Below the pieces are notes generated by a model. The model did not search any database, had not been told where the DNA came from, and was given only the letters and a program-made list of their open reading frames with translations. The position numbers and the translations under genes were made by a program. Shown here piece by piece: positions 56,558 to 64,000 of a stretch of DNA of 64,000 nt (position 1 is the first letter of the stretch; the number at the start of each line of letters is the position of its first letter). This stretch comes from Vibrio sp. 10N.286.49.B1 (GTDB lineage Bacteria > Pseudomonadota > Gammaproteobacteria > Enterobacterales > Vibrionaceae): positions 266,420 through 330,419 of the forward strand of contig NZ_MCUW01000010.1 in NCBI RefSeq assembly GCF_002873335.1. The letters run 5' to 3'.

Positions 56558-57823
56558 ATGAAAACCGATTCGAATAGAGTGGCTATGGGCAAAGTCTGCC
56601 TTATGTACTTTTTTTATAACTTTTTTTGGTCTCTGAGCTCAGGCTCACTATTTGCAGTGTGGCTGAACGATAGTGTTGGCATTGATGGCTCGCAAATTGG
56701 TGTGCTGTTTGGGTTGCAAACCGGTATTGCGGTTTTATTTAAGCCTGCCATGGGTTACATCATGGATAAATTAGGTCTTAAGAAACACTTACTTTATTTT
56801 ATTGCTGTTCTAAGTGTGTTGATTGGTCCGTTCTATATCTATGTTTACGGGCCACTATTAAGTAATGAAGCCACGTTTGTGCCAGGGATCATTGTCGGTT
56901 CAATCTATTTAGGCATGTTATTCCAAGCAGGTAGTGGTGTCATAGCTTCTTATTCAGACCGATTTGCCCGTTGCCATAATAATGACTTTGGCTTAGTGAA
57001 TGGTTTTGGTATTGCAGCTTGGGGTGCATCCGCTATTCTTGCTGGTTATCTTTATAACATTAATCCAGATCTTATCTTTGTTGCGTGTAGTATTGCCGCA
57101 TTGCTTATGTTGTTCTTTGCCTTCTCATTGAGAGTCAGTCACTTGGATGAAGTGGATAATGAAGTATTGTCTGCTGAAAAAATCAGAAAAGAAGATGTTA
57201 TTAAACTACTGAAAAACAAGAAGATGTGGGCGTTTATGACTTACGCTGGCACCATTTCGGTTGTTTTCTGGACGTCGATGACACAGTTTACTCGCTATTT
57301 TATTAGCTTCTTTCCAACGCAAGAAGAAGGTATTACGTTCAGTTCAAATATGGACGGGATTACCGCTATTTTCTTGTTCGCTGTCAGTGCTAGCGTGCCA
57401 TTTATTATTAAGAAGATTGGAGCGAAAGGAAGCTTACTTCTCACTGCTGTTGGTATCACATCGTTCTTGTTGATGATAGGTTTTGCTGGTCTTGGCGAAA
57501 AGAATCTATACCTTGCTGTGGTAGCTAAACTATTATTTGGTATCGTTAACCCATTACTTATTGTGTCTGTTTTTGCTTATATTGCTGAACAGTTTGATAA
57601 AAAAGTCAACTCTTTCACTTACATGTTCGGATTTCAAGTGATTAATAACTTAATGACAGCGATTGCGGCACCAGTCATGGGCACAATGTACGATACATAT
57701 GGTTTCCCAATGAGTTATATCTATTTTGGAGTATTTGCAGCCGCAGCGACGGTATTAGCGATGTTTACTCTTAGTTCACCAAAAAAAATAGCAGAACAAG
57801 AAAAAGAGCCTGTAGTAGCGTAA
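56558..57823 (+). CDS. MFS oligosaccharide:H+ symporter-like transporter
   Basis: The 421-residue protein has about 12 hydrophobic segments and resembles the LacY/oligosaccharide:H+ symporter branch of the major facilitator superfamily. It has YFFYNFFWSLSSGSLFAVWL in TM1, the loop 2-3 motif KPAMGYIMDKLGLKKHLLYF (GxxxDKxGxKK), FARCHNNDFGLVNGFGIAAWG in the middle, and a matching pattern in the second half. It sits in the inner membrane and would import neoagaro-oligosaccharides or galactosides, fed by the KdgM-type porin. Substrate is inferred from context. It is followed after 24 bases by the P-loop protein gene. Confidence 0.88.
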   Translation: MKTDSNRVAMGKVCLMYFFYNFFWSLSSGSLFAVWLNDSVGIDGSQIGVLFGLQTGIAVLFKPAMGYIMDKLGLKKHLLYFIAVLSVLIGPFYIYVYGPLLSNEATFVPGIIVGSIYLGMLFQAGSGVIASYSDRFARCHNNDFGLVNGFGIAAWGASAILAGYLYNINPDLIFVACSIAALLMLFFAFSLRVSHLDEVDNEVLSAEKIRKEDVIKLLKNKKMWAFMTYAGTISVVFWTSMTQFTRYFISFFPTQEEGITFSSNMDGITAIFLFAVSASVPFIIKKIGAKGSLLLTAVGITSFLLMIGFAGLGEKNLYLAVVAKLLFGIVNPLLIVSVFAYIAEQFDKKVNSFTYMFGFQVINNLMTAIAAPVMGTMYDTYGFPMSYIYFGVFAAAATVLAMFTLSSPKKIAEQEKEPVVA

Positions 57824-57847
57824 GATAATTTTCCGGAGTAATAATCA

Positions 57848-58249
57848 ATGAAATTTTTATATATTGTTCGTGGCCCATTCGGTACTGGTAAAACGGAATT
57901 TGCCAACACGATTAGTAATAACGTCGTTTCTTGCTGGGATTACTATGCGAGCTATGGCAAAAATAAATATGATGAAAAGTTAAAAATTCATGCTGATGAA
58001 TATTGTAGAGAATCAGTGTTACAGCTGATGAGAGATAATGTCGATAATATTGCCGTTACTAACTCTTTTTCCAAAAATAGTGATTTGGAGTATTTTTACC
58101 AAGCAGCTAAAAATCATGGTTATGAAGTGTTTAGCCTGTTCATGGATACAAAAGATTCAACAAAATATAAACGTGATGCACCAGAAGATGTAGTGTTGAA
58201 GCAAATTATTAACTTGAAGAATAATGTTGCTTTCCATCAAAACTTTTAG
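57848..58249 (+). CDS. Small P-loop NTPase/kinase-like protein
   Basis: The 133-residue protein begins with a hydrophobic strand and Walker A motif (YIVRGPFGTGKTEFANTI), like the AAA-ATPase/zeta-toxin/kinase P-loop folds, and has a second strand NIAVTNSFSKNSDLEYFYQA that fits a Walker B-adjacent region. It is short for a kinase, and no clear lid or acceptor site is seen. It is probably a nucleotide-binding protein of unknown role. RBS GGAG is about 10 bases before ATG. It lies between the transporter and YhcH genes; a terminator-like hairpin follows. Confidence 0.65.
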   Translation: MKFLYIVRGPFGTGKTEFANTISNNVVSCWDYYASYGKNKYDEKLKIHADEYCRESVLQLMRDNVDNIAVTNSFSKNSDLEYFYQAAKNHGYEVFSLFMDTKDSTKYKRDAPEDVVLKQIINLKNNVAFHQNF

Positions 58250-58280
58250 AGTCAGTAAATTATAAGAGTCAGTCAAATAG

Positions 58281-58306
58281 AGGGGTTCTTTCGAACCCCT
58301 ATTTTT
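58281..58306 (+). terminator. Terminator after P-loop gene
   Basis: AGGGGTTC (58281-58288) pairs with GAACCCCT (58293-58300) and is followed by ATTTTTATT. This is 15 bases before the YhcH-like start, so it may attenuate rather than fully stop transcription. Confidence 0.75.
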
Positions 58307-58317
58307 ATTCGAGATAA

Positions 58318-58788
<471 letters not shown>

Positions 58789-58921
58789 CGATGCGGTTAA
58801 GTCAAGGGTGTAGAATAGTAAGAGTTTACTAGATGAAGTTAATTTCAGGCCTTATTAGTATTTCAGTGAGTTTATGCCTAACGATTTCCGGTATACATCA
58901 CCAAATAGTCGAATAGGATCG

Positions 58922-58964
58922 AGGCGAGATAAAAATAAGCTTCTATTTTTATCTCGCCTTTTTG
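58922..58964. terminator. Bidirectional terminator
   Basis: AGGCGAGATAAAAATA (58922-58937) pairs with TATTTTTATCTCGCCT (58944-58959) with a 6-base loop and flanking T residues. It separates the plus-strand transporter block from the convergent CoA-transferase operon. Confidence 0.9.
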
Positions 58965-59078
58965 GTTACTCATAATGGTTTCGTTTTGTATTGTGAGGAA
59001 CGAAACTCACCTGTCTAAATGCTGAACGTAATTTGTTGAGCGATAAAGATGGTTTACTGAGCGTTGAAGACGGTTTGC

Positions 59079-60584
59079 TTAGCGTAGCATGATGTCTTCG
59101 TGACCATAGCCAGGGATGAAACCAAACAAGCCTCGGTTAACCACTTCTGATGGACGGTGAGTGATTACGCCGTTTCCTGCAGGCTCTTCGCTCCATGTCG
59201 TCATGATTGGGTCATGGGCGCCCATAACTGATGGACCGGTTTGACAATAAGCTGGTGTCTCAGACAATTGTACATAAGGCGTAATTCGAGTGAACACCGA
59301 GCCTGATTCGTTGGTTTGGTCGATGAGGTACTCGTGCATGTCAGCCATTGAAATTGGCACCACTTCCTCTTTTTCAACCTCTAAGCTTAAAAGTTCCATT
59401 GCTGAACGGGCCAGCATGGTTTCGACACTCCAGAATCCGCCTTTTTTCTCACGTTGAATAAGGGCTGAAATTGTACCGATTGCCGCTAAGAATCCTGTGC
59501 TGAAATCTAAGGTGAGCGCTCCAACAAGATGGTACTGGTCGCGGTCTTGCGATGCGATGTGCGTCATACCGGTACACGTTTGAGCTAATTGTTCCCAACC
59601 TTTGCGGTTACTCCAAGGGCCTGTTGGGCCATAAGCAGAGATCTGAGTGACGACGAGGTTCGGGTTAATTTCCATCAGAGTTTTTTTATCAAACCCTAAT
59701 CTTTCTAGCGAGTTAGGACCATAGCCCCAAACTAATGCGTCGGCATCTTTCAATAATTCAGTGAACTTCTCTTTGTGTTGTTGCTGTTTCAAGTTGAGCT
59801 GTATTTGTTTTTTGCCGTAGCTTTGTTCAAAGATTACTGGGTACAGGAACGGAAACTCAGGGTTACGAATCGAGATAACGTCTGCGCCGTACTCGGCGAG
59901 TTGGCGAGTTGACCACGGGCCAGCCACCACGTGAGTGACATCAATGATTTTAAGCCCTTCAAGTGGGCGATGTTTCGCTTGAGTCAGTTTTTTATATTTT
60001 GCATCGCCTTGATGATCAATCAATACCAAAGGATGTTTCGCCATCGCTTGCCCTTGTGGGTGTGCTCGCCATTGTTCCGGTGTGTAAAGTGGAGCCATAC
60101 ATAGGCCTTGCTCTTCAAAATCGGCTTCAATAGTCGCCAGGTCAACCTTAGCAACTTGGTCACTTAAGCTTTGGTAGTTATTGGCTGAATCGAAGTAGTT
60201 TAAAATACCATCGCGTAAATGCGGATAAGCGCCATTCATACACAACCATTGGCCGTCTTTTGATTGTTGAATGCTGTTCACTGGTACTTCTATTTCGCCG
60301 CCTAGAATTATCGTACCGTTGAGGTAATGATAGGCAGGGTCATTTAAGCTCATGGTGGCATGGCGTCGGTCAACCGTTACGCTCTGTTTTGGTAAACCTC
60401 GTAGTTCGCCGATCTCTTCCAAGCTTGCGCCAAACGCGGCAATAACACCGGTGATGTAATCCGCCGTGGCAAGGTCTTCTTTTAGGTAAGTAGGCGTTTG
60501 GACTATATTTATGTCGGATGCTGGTGTCGATAGGTTAAGTGTATCGGCAATATGTTGATAAACTTTGTGTTGATTCGTATTCAT
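59079..60584 (-). CDS. CaiB/BaiF-type (family III) CoA-transferase
   Basis: ATG 60584 (MNTNQHKVYQHIADTLNL) is chosen because AAAGAGAAG lies before it and the longer reading from 60761 overlaps the preceding gene. The 501-residue protein has a CaiB-like core with LKIIDVTHVVAGPWSTRQLAEYGADVI and SAYGPTGPWSNRKGWEQLAQ, plus GLFGFIPG near the end. Family III CoA-transferases move CoA between carboxylic acids through an acyl-Asp intermediate. The N-terminal about 190 residues look like an additional divergent domain. No CoA-linked step is known for AHG or galactose, so its role here is unexplained. It follows an NTF2-like gene and a porin gene. Confidence 0.82.
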   Translation of the reverse strand: MNTNQHKVYQHIADTLNLSTPASDINIVQTPTYLKEDLATADYITGVIAAFGASLEEIGELRGLPKQSVTVDRRHATMSLNDPAYHYLNGTIILGGEIEVPVNSIQQSKDGQWLCMNGAYPHLRDGILNYFDSANNYQSLSDQVAKVDLATIEADFEEQGLCMAPLYTPEQWRAHPQGQAMAKHPLVLIDHQGDAKYKKLTQAKHRPLEGLKIIDVTHVVAGPWSTRQLAEYGADVISIRNPEFPFLYPVIFEQSYGKKQIQLNLKQQQHKEKFTELLKDADALVWGYGPNSLERLGFDKKTLMEINPNLVVTQISAYGPTGPWSNRKGWEQLAQTCTGMTHIASQDRDQYHLVGALTLDFSTGFLAAIGTISALIQREKKGGFWSVETMLARSAMELLSLEVEKEEVVPISMADMHEYLIDQTNESGSVFTRITPYVQLSETPAYCQTGPSVMGAHDPIMTTWSEEPAGNGVITHRPSEVVNRGLFGFIPGYGHEDIMLR

Positions 60585-60684
60585 AATGCTTCTCTTTAAT
60601 TCTGACTTAATGGAGTGCTGCTCGTTATAAAGGCAGTACCGTCCGTTTAATTTTTTGTTGAGGCGTTTTGCTTGACTTAAGCGT

Positions 60685-61089
60685 TTAGTTTTGAGGTTTA
60701 TGTTGTTCAAGCTCTGGCGGATAATCGACAACGTAGCGTTCAACGTGGTTATTCTCATCAAGCCATAGAATGTTCAATAACGAATCAAATGCGATGACAT
60801 TATCGAGGTTTTGTTTTTCTGTGATTTTTGCACCACCGTTCATGATGATGGCGTTACCCACTTGGTAAACATCGTGAATAAAATGCTCAGTGATGAAGGG
60901 TTCATCGATCTTCTTGAAATACGCTTTCACATTGTCAAGACCAACGATTTTTTCTTGTCCAAATTGCATCACAATATCATCGCGTAATACTTCGAAGCCT
61001 GAGTTTTCAGAAAAATCTAATGCATCAATTGCCTGAAACAATTTTGGTAACCATGTTGGTGCTTCTATTTTTGTCATTTGTGTGTTCAT
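60685..61089 (-). CDS. SnoaL/NTF2-like protein
   Basis: The 134-residue protein has the NTF2-like fold (FQAIDALDFSENSGFEVLRD, VGLDNVKAYFKKID, GGAKITEKQNLDNVIAFDSL, RYVVDYPPEL). No signal peptide is evident. Such small proteins are enzymes or binding proteins for small ligands. RBS GAGGAA precedes ATG 61089. It sits 98 bases after the porin gene and 100 bases before the CoA-transferase gene, all on the minus strand, so an operon is likely. Its substrate is unknown. Confidence 0.75.
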   Translation of the reverse strand: MNTQMTKIEAPTWLPKLFQAIDALDFSENSGFEVLRDDIVMQFGQEKIVGLDNVKAYFKKIDEPFITEHFIHDVYQVGNAIIMNGGAKITEKQNLDNVIAFDSLLNILWLDENNHVERYVVDYPPELEQHKPQN

Positions 61090-61186
61090 GATATTTCCTC
61101 GATCTAAATTAATAAGTAACTGTTTAATTTCATTTGATTATTAAATGGAGTTAATGCTAATTAAATTAATGGTATGAATGTGGTGG

Positions 61187-61951
61187 TTAGAATTTGTAAT
61201 TGAATTCAAACCCGCGAGTAGCATCCGAGTAGTTTTGCTCTGAATCCCATTTCTCATGGTATTGAACGTCTAGATTCGTGGTGATCTGATAGGTAAGTCG
61301 CAATTCGTTAGTGAATTGTGAATCCTTGCCTTTGTAGTAATGATTTGTGTATCCGGCCGCGCCACTAAGCGTGCTGCGCCATTCAGGGTTGTACATAAAA
61401 TCTAAATTATCTAATAGAGCGACTTTCGCGTATGCGCCAACCTGACCGTATGTGCCTGGCAGTGTGTATCCAGTAACATGGTCGTCAACAGGGTAACCAT
61501 ATTCTTCTAAAGGCAGCTCGCCATTAAGGACAGTGAGCCCCACACCGGCATAAGGTAGAATTTCGAAGCGCTTGTATTGGTATTGCCATGTTACGTTAGC
61601 CGACAAGTCTAGCTTTTCAGACGCGACATCGTATTCAGTGTCAAAGTAGGTACCAAAATGTGAAGCGTTGTCGGTATTGAAGTAACGAGCTCGTACGCTA
61701 TCAATGGAATTATCACGGTCACTTGAGCCTGCCCAGCCTAGGCTGTCTCCTGCAATACCTTTTATTTCAACAATGCCCTTAGTTTGACTTGCTTCTGATT
61801 GATCATCGAACTGCACCTTTACGCTTGCGCCGTAGTTATCAAAACCGATGCCTGCAGAAACAGAAGAAGTGTCAGTATTGTCAGCGGCTAGGGCGCTGGT
61901 TGACGCTAGTGATGCAATAAGAATGGCGGTTGTTGTGGTATTGAGTCTCAT
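61187..61951 (-). CDS. KdgM-family outer-membrane oligosaccharide porin
   Basis: The 254-residue precursor has a signal peptide (ILIASLASTSALA) and a beta-barrel pattern of alternating residues with many aromatic girdle residues, ending in the outer-membrane signature FEFNYKF. It resembles the KdgM family of small monomeric porins for acidic or neutral oligosaccharides, with a Trp/Tyr-rich N-terminal strand and a WRSTLSGAAGYTNHYYKGKD region. It would let agaro-oligosaccharides across the outer membrane, in place of a TonB receptor, which is not seen in the window. First gene of the minus-strand operon. RBS AGAGAG precedes ATG 61951. Confidence 0.85.
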   Translation of the reverse strand: MRLNTTTTAILIASLASTSALAADNTDTSSVSAGIGFDNYGASVKVQFDDQSEASQTKGIVEIKGIAGDSLGWAGSSDRDNSIDSVRARYFNTDNASHFGTYFDTEYDVASEKLDLSANVTWQYQYKRFEILPYAGVGLTVLNGELPLEEYGYPVDDHVTGYTLPGTYGQVGAYAKVALLDNLDFMYNPEWRSTLSGAAGYTNHYYKGKDSQFTNELRLTYQITTNLDVQYHEKWDSEQNYSDATRGFEFNYKF

Positions 61952-62509
61952 GTGGCTCTCTCTTTCAAATTAAAGTTGGGCGCAGTGCCGTGTTGATGAG
62001 GGAGAGTATATTCATGACCTTGTTTTCGATAAATATCTTGAATTCCACTTCACAATTGCATATGTGCAAGAGTAAACGTGTGGTGAGTGATGGCGTTAAA
62101 AAGAAATTGAAAATGAGGGTGTTCGTATGTGAGAGGATATAAAGCGATATTCTTTTCGCCTCGTTATTACGTTGCACCACCATTAATCAATAATGCTTAG
62201 AAATAGCGCCCAGTGAATAGGGGAATGAGCGACGCATACTCATCGCTGATTACTATTCAGGGCTTACCGGCTGACAAGCATTGGGAAACGCAAATAGGAG
62301 GAGGTCAGAGAAATGAAAGAGGAGCGACTTATTGAAACCATCATCAGATTCAAACGCTTACATAAGTAAACGTTGGAATCTGTAGACAGTTCGTGAGTAG
62401 GGAGCTCATAAGAGAAAAGAAATAGCACGGAAAACATGTGCAAGATTAATACTTGACTGTTTTACTCTGGTATTGTGAGCCCATTATCAATACCAATTTG
62501 GAATGAAAC
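61952..62509. other. Intergenic region between porin and CCGSCS gene
   Basis: No supported gene in these 558 bases. No copy of the shared operator was recognised here, which may mark the edge of the regulon. Confidence 0.4.
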
Positions 62510-62665
62510 ATGACGCTATCAATTAAAAAAATTTTTCAAAATAAAGAAACGAAATCGACTGAACCTAAGCAAGTTAAATCGAGTGAAGAATCAAAAGAAA
62601 ACAACAGTATAGAGAAAAAACTTAAGCATGATACACCTACTGGTTGTTGTGGTTCATGTTCGTAA
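62510..62665 (+). CDS. Small CCGSCS-motif protein
   Basis: A 51-residue ORF starting at ATG 62510 encodes a short basic N-terminus (MTLSIKKIFQNKETKS), a polar, lysine- and glutamate-rich middle, and the C-terminal TGCCGSCS. The end matches the CCGSCS-motif protein family found in Vibrio, Shewanella and related marine bacteria, whose function is unknown; the Cys residues may bind metal. It is not part of the agar pathway by any visible evidence. A weak RBS (GGAA) lies before the start. Confidence 0.75.
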   Translation: MTLSIKKIFQNKETKSTEPKQVKSSEESKENNSIEKKLKHDTPTGCCGSCS

Positions 62666-63099
62666 AAATATCGATGAATACCAGCCTTGGTAAGCTTCTA
62701 GGGTTGGTAATTAATCAAGGAATCAAGCAAATAACCATCGGTCGTTAGCGCCAACAATCCCCTAGCAATACCTATATTTATTACTCCTGTCGTCACCTCG
62801 TTTTTCGGTTGTCATTCTGTGACAAATTTTAATACCTAAATGAGAGCTTTGAATTGCCTATAACCTATATAGCGTGAATCATAATAAAGGGCTGTGCCAT
62901 TCTGGCTAATGATCTTATCCGTACTTAAGAATAAATAATAAAGACAAACCCTTACAGATGTAGCTCTATTACCTTGATAATGTATTTATCGATATAAACG
63001 GTTCTTGAAGCGATGAATACAACGCTTTACTAGGGACAGTCATAAAATCGTGTGTATGGTTTTTTTGTCATGGCAGATGAAAGGAAGAAAGGGTTTCAA
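62666..63099. other. Intergenic region without recognised genes
   Basis: No gene or repeat is supported over these 434 bases. The RBS-like AAGGAAG/GAAAGGG just before ATG 63100 lies at the right edge. Confidence 0.4.
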
Positions 63100-63858
63100 A
63101 TGAAAAAAATACTACTGGTTGCGGTACTTTCGAGTGTTGTTACCGCGTGTGCCGCTGATAAGCATTTTGAATATGAAGGGGTGGAATATGTCTATAAGGA
63201 CAAGACATTATTCGTTAGTGATGATGACAATGATGCTTTGGTCCAGTGCTCACTAATGATGACTGACAGTGATTGCAATAAAGTGTTCGAATCCTATCAA
63301 GCGAATCGTCATAACAATGTGGTCTCAGTCTGCTCGGAGTCCTTAGAGGGTGACCGACCGTTAACCTTTTCTGCTCATGGTGATGTCGCACAGCTTAATG
63401 GCGTAATTTGTGATGGTTCATTAGGTGCCTTTGAGCAGTTTATTAAATATAACCAACAGATTAACACTCTAGATTTCGTCGATTTACCAGGTTCTATTGA
63501 TGATGAAACCAATTTAAAGCTCGCGTATTTGATACGCAAGCTCGGTTTAAATACGTCCATTGGCTCCAATGGTCACATCGCATCGGGTGGGACGGATTTA
63601 TTCTTATCTGGGGTTAAGCGACGCATCGAGGTTGGTGCTAAAATTGGTGTGCATTCATGGGCCGATGGTGAGGGTGTGTCAGGTGGTGAGCTATCTAAAA
63701 CGGACCGAGAACATACGCCATATATTACTTATTACAAAGAGATGGGATTACCTGACCCTGCAGGGTTTTACTTTTTTACACTAGAGGCAGCGCCGCCAAA
63801 TGGGATGCATTACTTAACAAAAAGTGAGTTAGATGCGTTTGGCTTTGAAAGTGACTAG
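63100..63858 (+). CDS. ClpP-class periplasmic lipoprotein (COG3904-like)
   Basis: ATG 63100 (MKKILLVAVLSSVVTACAAD) is chosen over 63052 because GAAAGGG lies before it and it gives a lipoprotein signal with lipobox VTAC. The 252-residue protein has a ClpP/crotonase-like core: a central strand FVDLPGSIDDETNLKLAYLI, then SNGHIASGGTDLFLSGVKRR and VGAKIGVHSWADGEGVSGGE. The serine in IASGG and the histidine in GVHSW could be catalytic, as in other COG3904-type proteins, but the third residue is not clear. Its target is unknown. A 14-base tandem repeat follows the stop codon. Confidence 0.75.
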   Translation: MKKILLVAVLSSVVTACAADKHFEYEGVEYVYKDKTLFVSDDDNDALVQCSLMMTDSDCNKVFESYQANRHNNVVSVCSESLEGDRPLTFSAHGDVAQLNGVICDGSLGAFEQFIKYNQQINTLDFVDLPGSIDDETNLKLAYLIRKLGLNTSIGSNGHIASGGTDLFLSGVKRRIEVGAKIGVHSWADGEGVSGGELSKTDREHTPYITYYKEMGLPDPAGFYFFTLEAAPPNGMHYLTKSELDAFGFESD

Positions 63859-63863
63859 GTAAT

Positions 63864-63919
63864 CTTTGTCTATATCTCTTTGTCTATATCTCTTTGTCTA
63901 TATCTCTTTGTCTATATAG
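63864..63919 (+). repeat. 14-base tandem repeat, four copies
   Basis: Unit CTTTGTCTATATCT is repeated three times exactly, with a fourth copy ending AG. It lies directly after the lipoprotein gene at 63100-63858 and is likely to be length-variable between strains. Confidence 0.93.
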
Positions 63920-63979
63920 CTATGTCCCCAGTTAATTACGTGTTTTTGACGGGTAATATAACTGGGGAATGCTTAAAGC

Positions 63980-64000
63980 TAAGCCATAAGCCATAAGCCA
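63980..64000 (+). repeat. 7-base tandem repeat running off the window
   Basis: TAAGCCA is repeated three times up to the last base of the window, so the true copy number is unknown. Confidence 0.85.

Noticed and set aside
61965..62183. 72-residue minus-strand frame before the porin gene
   Set aside because: No RBS or domain; low-complexity hydrophobic content and overlap with the porin upstream region.
63864..63919. Possible CRISPR array
   Set aside because: Units are 14 bases in direct tandem with no spacers, so it is a simple tandem repeat.

Overview
The window looks like an agar/agarose-utilisation locus from a marine gammaproteobacterium, most likely a Vibrio. The AT-rich DNA, a GlyGly-CTERM sorting signal, a CCGSCS-motif protein, a KdgM-type porin, IS3/IS5(IS903-like)/IS66/IS256 insertion sequences and close resemblance to the 3,6-anhydro-L-galactose (AHG) enzymes known from agarolytic vibrios all point that way. 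No rRNA, tRNA or CRISPR array was seen. The species call is inference from gene content.

Layout. 1-2681: 5'-terminal part of a large lipoprotein (VCBS/FG-GAP, ASPIC/UnbV and BIG2 domains), divergent from an aldehyde dehydrogenase (2963-4405, candidate AHG dehydrogenase). 4726-5952: a decayed IS3-family element. 6545-11909: operon of a lipoprotein module, a lipoprotein GH50 agarase and a three-module GlyGly-CTERM protein. 12552-13981: a full tatABC operon. 14361-16715: second GH50 agarase. 17060-17790: IS66 remnant. 17993-20374: Tat-exported PhoD-like enzyme. 21104-23554: small secreted protein and GH86 lipoprotein. 23731-24882: secreted SnoaL-SnoaL-ABM protein. 25205-27352: IS3 element split by an IS5-family element. 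27774-29708: second GH86. 29790-31096: decayed IS256. 31933-34305: second PhoD-like Tat substrate. 34567-36171: decayed IS3-type element. 36422-38614: GH3. 39202-45788: AHG catabolic block (cycloisomerase, KDPG aldolase and KDG kinase on the minus strand; UxuB-like and LgoD-like dehydrogenases and an LDH2-family oxidoreductase on the plus strand). 45913-46680: IclR regulator. 46774-53855: two GH2 enzymes, a small lipoprotein and GH117. 54313-55320: LDH2-family paralogue. 55479-56240: IS3 remnant. 56558-58788: MFS sugar transporter, P-loop protein and YhcH-like protein. 59079-61951: CoA-transferase, NTF2-like protein and KdgM-type porin. 62510-63858: CCGSCS protein and a ClpP-like lipoprotein.

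How it fits together (inference from families). Secreted or surface GH50 and GH86 enzymes would cut the agar chain, assisted by the carbohydrate-binding-like modules. Oligosaccharides would enter through the KdgM-type porin and the MFS symporter. Cytoplasmic GH117 and GH2 enzymes would release AHG and galactose. AHG would go through aldehyde dehydrogenase, cycloisomerase, a C5 oxidation/reduction pair (LgoD-like, UxuB-like), KDG kinase and KDPG aldolase to pyruvate and glyceraldehyde-3-phosphate. A recurring palindrome, roughly ATTGGTTnnCCAAT, lies upstream of most catabolic genes and of tatABC, suggesting one regulon. No sulfatase, GH16 or TonB-dependent receptor is visible in the window. The least explained parts are the tatABC operon coupled to two PhoD-like Tat substrates, the free-standing modules, and the SnoaL/NTF2/CoA-transferase genes.
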